Positions 58,460 to 64,000 of a DNA stretch of 64,000 nt are shown piece after piece. This stretch comes from Danio rerio (taxonomy: Eukaryota > Chordata > Actinopteri > Cypriniformes > Danionidae): positions 492,501 through 556,500 of the forward strand of contig NC_133184.1 of assembly GCF_049306965.1 (NCBI RefSeq). The letters run 5' to 3'. The position numbers and the translations under genes are program-made. The notes beneath the pieces were generated by a model, which did no database searches, was not told the DNA's origin, and was given only the letters and a program-made list of their open reading frames with translations. Positions within the stretch are counted from its first letter, which is position 1; each line of letters starts with the position of its first letter.

Positions 58460-61262
58460 CACACGCACGCACGCACACACAGTACCTGCTCCGCCAGCTT
58501 GCCCAGCCGGTTGGGCTGACGAGAGGGATAGACAAGCAGACAAACACAGGCCAACATTTAATACACAACACAGTTACAGACAGGCATTCAGGACAGTCAA
58601 ACACATAACATTTCACAACTGTACAACACAGATGAAGACCCGTTCACAACAACAGCGGTACTACAAATCATTTCCACACCTATTATATTGTGACAATCCA
58701 CTGTAGAGAGTCACAGGAAATCAGCAGCTCTGAGTATTTTAGGATTTAACAACTTGAAAAGCTTAAAAAAGTGACTTTTATAAAAAAGTTTAATAGTATA
58801 AGTGCTACAGTTGAAGTCAGAATTATTCACCCCCTTTGATTTTATTTATTTTTATATATCCCAGATGATGACAGATTGAGGAAATGTTCACTGTATGTCT
58901 GATAATATTTGTTCTTCTGGAGAAAGTTTTATTTGCTTTATTTCAGCTAGATTAAAAGCAGTTTTAATTATTTTAATGCCATTTTAAGGTCAATATTATT
59001 AGCCCCTTTAAGCTATATTTATTTCTGATAGTCTACAGAACAAACCAACCCGGGCTCATTGTGGAAACGTAGCCCCGCGGACGTTTCTGCGGACCGCAAA
59101 ATAAATCCCGGGAGGTACGTATTCGAGCAGTTTTTGTTTTCGCGGATCCGTGAGAGGCCGCTGTGCGAGAACCCTCTCGGGAGCGCGCGCCGTTTGCGCC
59201 TGCGCTGTTCTCGCGCGAAAAGCCGCCGGTGGCCGCTGTGGAGCGACCGTCCGACCGGCTAGCTAAACGCCCGAACGATTGACCGGGCAGCCGGCCAATC
59301 GGCCGACCCAGCCACCCTCCCCTTCCTCCTCCTCCTCCTTCCCTAAACCCAAGCGACGGTTTGCAAAACCTGTCCAGAAAAAAAAAAGCAAAAGCCCTCG
59401 TCTTCGATTGCGACCGCGTTTTCGGATCCCACCGCGTTCTCACCCTTATTTTTTTGGATTCAGTTTTTCATCTTACCTGATTTCCGGACTCGATACCGGG
59501 TTGTCCCCGCGGTCGCCTCCTCCGGGCCTCCGCTCCGCCAACGTAACGCTGCGAGCTAAGCGGACAAACTGGTTGCATCAAGAAAGCCCTCCACTCGGAA
59601 GAGAGCCAGCAAACGCGCGAAGAGGAGGAGCAGAGCGGCGCCACACTGCCCCGCATCGTTTGCTTGATAAAAACTAAATGCAGCCGTACGTACCTCCGGC
59701 AACATAAATCGCCGCCTCCAGAAACGTCCGCGGGGCTACTTTTCCAGAATGAGCTTGGGTTGCAACAAACTATCGTTATGCAATAAATTGCCTAATTACC
59801 CTAACCTGCCTAGTTACCCTAATTACCCTAGTGAAGCCTTTACATGTCACTTTTAACTGTACAGAAGTGTCTTGAAGAATATCCAGCCCATGGGTGGGGA
59901 ACGTCCGGCCTCCAGGCCGTATGCGGCCAGCAAGATCATTTGATCCGGCCCCATTCGTCAATTCAAAATCACCCCTCAGGGAAAAAATAAAATAAAATTC
60001 TGTTATAAAAGTGACAGGTGTAGACATTTGTTGCTCTACAAAGCTCAGTCTCACATGAAAATGACTGAAAGCATGTGCTGTAATGTAACGTCTGCAGCAC
60101 AGGATGTGCATCATTCATCAATGTACGTTCCAATCATTCATATTTTTAATAGTGCGACCGAGACCGCATGGCATGCATCTGTGTGTGCGCGCACTTGGCC
60201 TCGGAGACGAGCAGAGCACACACACATCTAACGGCATCTTAATGTGAGCGCTTTAATGCTCAAACACATGCAGATTTGTGTCAGAGCGCTGTGTTCAGAG
60301 ATTATTCATATTAACCCTCATTTGTGTAATTAACAAGTAATTAACAAGTTGAGAATTAAAAGACATGTGAAAGAGAAACCATATCAGAGCGGCACTATTC
60401 TTAAAGACACAGTGCGCAATATTTCTGCTGCTTTTTATTATTAATCAAACAACAAAAGGAGAAAATCCCTCACTGTTCTCGACTGGAGGACTTTTGTAGC
60501 TGAAGTTTATTTCTGACAGTAAAGATGCTTAAAGCACAGTTTGTTTCATATTTTCATTCTATTGTATTTATTTCCCTTTCTTTATTTACAGGGAGGAAAA
60601 TAAAGTCTAATATTATCTATGTCTAATGTTATTTACTGTCATCATGGTGAAGAGGTAATAAATCAGCGATTAGAGATGAGTGATTAACACTGTTATGATT
60701 ATAAATGTGTTGAAGAAATCTGCTCTCTGTTAAACAGAATTTAGGGGGGAAAAATAAATTGGCTGATAATTCTGACTACACCTGTCTGGGTTGGCCTCAC
60801 CTGTAGACAGACGGCCACGTTGACCCTGCAGCCGAAGGTGGTGCTGACGGCGCGAGTGGACAAACCCAGATCCTTGAAGATCTTGGAGAAACTCTGAGTG
60901 AGTGTGATACGAGGACGCTCCTCCGCCACCACCATACAGGTCCTCACACACGACAGGTTCACGTTACGTAGCTGCACACACATACACACACAAACACACA
61001 CACACACACACACATTTGCATAAACATATACAGTGAAAAGGCAGAGTGAGATTAGAGTACGTGTGTGTGAGTGTTGCACTGACCCGCAGAGCTTCCGTCT
61101 GAGAGCCCAGGCCTTTAGTGCACATCTCCATCACTGAGTATGAGCAGAAGGTCACGCGCACTTTATACTGGCTGACGGCCGACAACCACAGAGACGCATT
61201 CGTCTCCAGCTCCAGCGGAGGAACCAGGATAGACTGATGACCTGAGTACACACTGCATGCGT

Positions 61263-61308
<46 letters not shown>

Positions 61309-62914
61309 ACTCATTTCATTTAATCACACTCAAGTGGTTGTAAACTTTTTTCCTCAACAGTTTGTTCTCAACAAGTAAATGTTATACTGCCCAAAGCCTA
61401 AGTGACACCTATCCTGCGCCTGTTGTGGTACATGATATTTAGTTTACAACTGATAAAACTAACTCCAATTTTATATCAGGTTTATAATGTCAAATCCCAC
61501 ATTAATGTATAGAGAATACTGTAGTGTTTCTGAATCACACTACAGTAAAGCTCTTGAGTTAATCTGCTGTGGTGATTCTACAGTTGCTATGGTAACACAA
61601 CAACTACAGTAATTGATCTGTTGTGGTGATTCTACAGTTGCTATGGTAACAACAACTATAGCAATTAATTACTTGTGGTGATTCTACAGTTGCTATGGTA
61701 ACACAACAACTATAGTAATTAATCTGTTGTGGTGATTCTACAGTTGCTATGGTAACAAAAACTATAGTAATTAATCTGTTGTAATGATTCTACAGTTGCC
61801 ATGGTAACACAACAACTACAGTAATTCATCTGTTGTGGTGATTCTACAGTTGCTATGGTAACACAACAGCTACAGTAATTAATCTGTTGTGGTGATTCTA
61901 CAGTTGCTATGGTAACAACAACAGCTATAGTAATTATTCTGTTGTGGTGATTCTACAGTTGCTATGGTAACACAACTACAGTAATTGATCTGTTGTGGTG
62001 ATTCTACAGTTGCTATGGTTACAAATTACCACAGCTATAGTTTTATACAACTATAAGGTGTATTATACTACAATGCACCACAGTTTACTGTAATAAAAAC
62101 TAAAGTATACTACACTATTATTACACTGTTTTCTACAGTTAACACTACAGTATGCTGCAGCATTCATTAACAGAGTGGTGTAAACACTTTAATATATATA
62201 CAGTTGAATATGCTTTACTATACATGACTCAAGTATTCATTGATTTAAATTTGGGATGTTTCCACAGTTGTATTATTTTCTCTCACCTGCAGAGACACCA
62301 GAGAGCGAAGCCCAGGCCGCAGTACGGGTCGAGGCAGATGGCAATCTGTCGGGACGGGTACAGCTCACACTGCAGTTTAATGGAGCGACACAAGGCACTG
62401 GTGGCAGCGTGGGACATCTGTGATACACAGAGCGCTTTACTAACACACACAGACACTAACACACCTTAAAGCAGTCTGTATTGGTCAATAGACTCTAGAT
62501 GCACCTTCACCCCGGCGAGGATCCCTGTGGTGGACACACTGAAGTCCAGGTAGGCCAGCATCTCTGGGGACGGAGGCTTGTAGATCTGAGGAAGCCTCTT
62601 CCTGGGCAGATCATCTGAATCATAAGAGGTACACTGCATTTAATATGGTCACTCATTACATTCATGCACTGCAAAAAATCATCTTACTTTCAGTTTGGGT
62701 CTTGTTTCTAGTCCAAATATGTCTTAAATCAGTCAGCATTTTCTACACAAGCAAAACACATAGTCTTGTTTTCGGTAAAAATGAGCCAAATGAAGCATTT
62801 TTCCCTAAAACAAGCAAACTTTGGGCTATAAATGTCAGCCAAAATGTTTCATATTTTGATAGATTAAACACAAACTAACTAATTAGATTGAAACATCAGA
62901 GATAGCCTGTAGTG

Positions 62915-62945
<31 letters not shown>

Positions 62946-63133
62946 GATGATCATTTTGTCTTGTCTGCCTCTTGTCTAACACTGACACAGTGGGGAAAAC
63001 CAGTGTAAATGATGTCTTTACCTGTGTCCAGTATCAACGGCCATGCTTTAATGTCCACAGCCGCCGCCGCCTCTTTGGATTTCAGTAGTTTCATTATTGC
63101 TTGAGTGGTCAGAATACACACAGACTTACTGAC
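50982..63133 (-). CDS. dip2a: DIP2 family protein, C-terminal 479 residues (best match DIP2A)
   Basis: Eleven minus-strand exons: 63133-63022, 62614-62505, 62417-62287, 61252-61084, 60971-60801, 56620-56559, 56040-55983, 54826-54752, 54029-53855, 51938-51815 and 51234-50982 (stop 50984-50982). All use GT/AG, and the sum of 1440 nt is in frame. DIP2 proteins carry two fatty-acyl-AMP-ligase-like domains; this is most of the second, with AICLDPYCGLGF, WARTGYLGFLRRTELTD, GMRYHPIDIETSVIR and the invariant C-terminus LDPIYVAYNM. SSPHNATGYYTVYGEEALH is closer to DIP2A than to my memory of DIP2C (AHNASGYFTIYGDE). The 5' exons lie past the right edge. Intron 5 (56621-60800) is the largest and holds nested transposons. 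Confidence 0.9.
51289..51510. mobile_element. Partial copy of MITE family C (ACAGTTGAAGTCA ends)
   Basis: Starts ACAGTTGAAGTCAAAATGAT and contains CATGATGACAGTAAATAATA and GGGTAATTAGGCAAGTCATT. Same family as the nested element at 58808-60785. It lies in the last dip2 intron. A half copy of MITE family A follows at 51645-51775. Confidence 0.75.
52123..52313. mobile_element. Teleost MITE with GTGTCCAAACTCGG termini
   Basis: Inverted ends CAGGTGTGTCCAAACTCGGT and ACCGAGTATGGACACCCCTG surround CTGCAGATTTTAGCTCC and its inverse. Very common in fish genomes. Confidence 0.8.
52397..52789. mobile_element. Fold-back MITE family A, full copy
   Basis: Palindromic element from CACTGAAAAATTGCTTTACT to AGTATTTTTTTGTCAG, with both arms present, in the dip2 intron 51939-53854. 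Confidence 0.8.
54030..54751 (-). other. dip2 intron with an unassigned repeat
   Basis: 54165-54230 (TGCATTATGGGATGTTGATC) matches the reverse strand of 22225-22300 in the zinc-finger intron, so at least part is a dispersed repeat. Confidence 0.45.
55204..55395. repeat. Long inverted repeat followed by (AT)n
   Basis: Arms of about 55 bp (GGTTTATTAATAGTGAGAAT ... AAAATAAAATGTGACCC, and its inverse) are separated by about 25 bp of TA-rich loop. The hairpin runs directly into about 28 AT units (55341-55395). Confidence 0.85.
55895..55978. repeat. (CA)n microsatellite next to a dip2 donor
   Basis: About 40 CA units, slightly interrupted. On the transcribed minus strand this is (TG)n starting about 10 bases after the donor of exon 56040-55983. 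Confidence 0.95.
56222..56503. mobile_element. Cyprinid MITE with AGTTCAC / GTGAACTGTCCCTTT termini
   Basis: TTTACTCACCCTAATGTAAT, TAACCATTGACTTCCATAGA and TGTGAACTGTCCCTTTAA are typical of a widespread cyprinid nonautonomous DNA element. The left end is eroded. Confidence 0.7.
57300..57538. repeat. MITE family A, partial
   Basis: GCAAAATAATCAGCCAATGG through CCAGAAACAAGACACAAACT to CTTTGCAGTGTG, right arm plus centre. Confidence 0.7.
57828..57985 (+). repeat. DANA SINE fragment
   Basis: GGATGTTTCCCACAGATGGT, GATAAGTTGGCGGTTCATTC and GATTAATAAAGGAACTACGC are DANA 3' sequence. Confidence 0.8.
58405..58482. repeat. (CA)n(CGCA)n microsatellite
   Basis: Alternating CACACA and CGCACGCA runs within the large dip2 intron. 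Confidence 0.95.
59046..59762. mobile_element. Nonautonomous hAT-like DNA transposon, copy 2
   Basis: Ends CAACCCGGGCTCATTGTGG and CCAGAATGAGCTTGGGTTG match copy 1 at 16263-16839. Flanks GAACAAAC and CAACAAAC agree at seven of eight positions. The interior is strongly GC-rich with many CpG, and the open frames inside it have no homology that I recognise. Confidence 0.82.
59882..60612. repeat. Unassigned insert in MITE family C
   Basis: Begins near CCATGGGTGGGGAACGTCCG with GGCCGTATGCGGCC, a start reminiscent of hAT-type elements. The right limit is near TTTACAGGGAGGAAAATAAA. Boundaries are approximate and the family is not assigned. Confidence 0.45.
61261..61306. repeat. (CA)n microsatellite at a dip2 acceptor
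   Basis: About 22 CA units. On the transcribed strand this (TG)n tract ends about 8 bases before the CATGCAG acceptor of exon 61252-61084, where a pyrimidine tract is expected. Confidence 0.95.
61500..62175 (-). repeat. Interspersed element with internal X-box minisatellite, copy 2
   Basis: Nine 14-bp cores of the type GTTGCTATGGTAAC at 61583, 61637, 61689, 61743, 61795, 61849, 61903, 61958 and 62009, spaced 46-55 bp. Flanking sequence matches copy 1 (18370-18985) on the opposite strand. It lies in the dip2 intron 61253-62286. Confidence 0.82.
62666..62823. repeat. MITE family A, left half
   Basis: CACTGCAAAAAATCATCTTA, then GGTCTTGTTTCTAGTCCAAA and TAGTCTTGTTTTCGG. It is within the dip2 intron 62615-63021, which also has a (CA)n tract at 62915-62942. 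Confidence 0.75.
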
Positions 63134-63244
63134 CTGGAAATATACACACACAGACACACACACACACACACAGAGAAATATCGGTTAGAGATCAAAACAT
63201 ACAGTGGTCACAAAACAAAGTGTACAGACAGAATAAAATCCAGC

Positions 63245-63353
63245 GGATGATGGAGGAGCATCTGCTGCGTAAAACCTATGCTGGAATAGTTGGCGGTTCA
63301 TTCCACTGTGGCAACCCTGGACTAAGCCAGAGGAAAATGAATGAATGAATGAA
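63245..63353 (+). repeat. DANA SINE fragment
   Basis: GCATCTGCTGCGTAAAACCT and GTTGGCGGTTCATTCCACTG followed by a short GAAT-rich tail. Confidence 0.8.
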
Positions 63354-63374
63354 TATTTAAAGCCAGAGAAACAC

Positions 63375-64000
63375 AGAATATTATAATTTTTTATATGATA
63401 TGTCATATGATATATTTGATATATGAGGTATGATATATGATATTATATGCATATGATTTCATATATGGTACAATATTTGATATAACATGATATTATATGG
63501 GATATGATGTTGGAACTTATATATGATATGATATATGATCTGATTTAATATATGATATGATACGTAACATGATATGTGATATGATTTAATATTTGATGAT
63601 ATGATATATGATATAATGTATGATGTATGATATTTAAGATGATATGTGTATTATATGATATATGATATTTGATATGATGTATGATATTTGATATATTTTA
63701 AATTATTTAATATTTGAAATGATATGATATATGATATGATACTTGATATGATTTAATATTTGATTTAATATGAAATGATATATGATATTTTACATATGTG
63801 ATATGATTTAATATTTGATATAATATATGATATGATGTGTGATGTATGACATATGATATTTGACATGATATGTGGTATGATTTAATATTAGATTTGATAT
63901 GATATGATATTATATTTTATATATGTGATATGATTTAATATTTGATATGATATATGATATGATGTATGATATATGATATATAATATTTGATATGATCTGT
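63375..64000. repeat. ATATGAT low-complexity satellite-like tract
   Basis: Degenerate GATATGATATATGATATTTG words repeated to the window edge, with occasional GTATGAT variants. Its right limit is outside the window. Confidence 0.9.

Larger units (their letters stand above)
58808..60785. mobile_element. MITE family C split by two later insertions
   Basis: Left end ACAGTTGAAGTCAGAATTAT at 58809 and right end GGCTGATAATTCTGACTACA near 60780 belong to one element. Its sequence is interrupted by the hAT-like element at 59046-59762 and by a second insert (about 59882-60612). Between the two inserts the host segment continues with GCCTAATTACCCTAACCTGC. Confidence 0.8.

Noticed and set aside
58305-58706. 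Frames encoding HTHTHAR or CVCVRAC repeats
   Set aside because: Translation of the (CA)n(CGCA)n microsatellite.
59033-59677. Open frames of 130 codons on both strands rich in R, S and P
   Set aside because: They lie within the GC-rich hAT-like element and are compositional; no transposase motif.

Overview
The window is cyprinid genomic DNA, almost certainly zebrafish (Danio rerio) or a close relative. The evidence is the repeat content (tRNA-type DANA SINE copies, a 5S-rRNA-headed SINE3 copy, several fold-back transposon families typical of Danio) together with vertebrate multi-exon genes. No retrovirus or LTR element was recognised.

Four protein genes can be read. (1) Plus strand, 1338-15328: an EWI-family immunoglobulin-superfamily receptor (CD101/IGSF3-like). 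It has 11 coding exons, all joined in phase 1, giving 1399 residues: signal peptide, ten V-type Ig domains, one membrane span and a short basic tail. Ig7-Ig8 and Ig9-Ig10 are a duplicated pair, and Ig8 and Ig9 share one exon. (2) Minus strand, 25904-21755: a C2H2 zinc-finger gene with three coding exons visible (291 residues). Its last intron and 3' flank are filled by a tandem array of about 160-bp units. (3) Plus strand, about 28370-48463: a sacsin-like giant chaperone gene. It has a probable noncoding first exon and seven coding exons, the last of 10.86 kb, giving 4250 residues with three sacsin repeats, a J domain and a HEPN domain. It has no N-terminal ubiquitin-like domain. (4) Minus strand, 63133-50816: the last 11 exons (479 residues to the stop) of a DIP2 gene, best matching DIP2A. 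Its 5' part lies beyond the right edge.

The zinc-finger and sacsin-like genes are head to head across about 2.5 kb. The sacsin-like and DIP2 genes are tail to tail across about 2.4 kb. The genes are unrelated in function, so this is ordinary vertebrate linkage and not a gene system.

Most of the rest is repeat: SINEs, fold-back MITEs (often nested), two copies of a GC-rich hAT-like element with 8-bp target duplications, minisatellites and microsatellites. The non-genic signals most worth a second look are two tandem clusters of near-perfect RFX X-box palindromes at 18.5 kb and 61.6-62.0 kb, the higher-order minisatellite in the zinc-finger gene, and TG-repeat tracts abutting several DIP2 splice sites. 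All calls come from reading the sequence; no database search was run.
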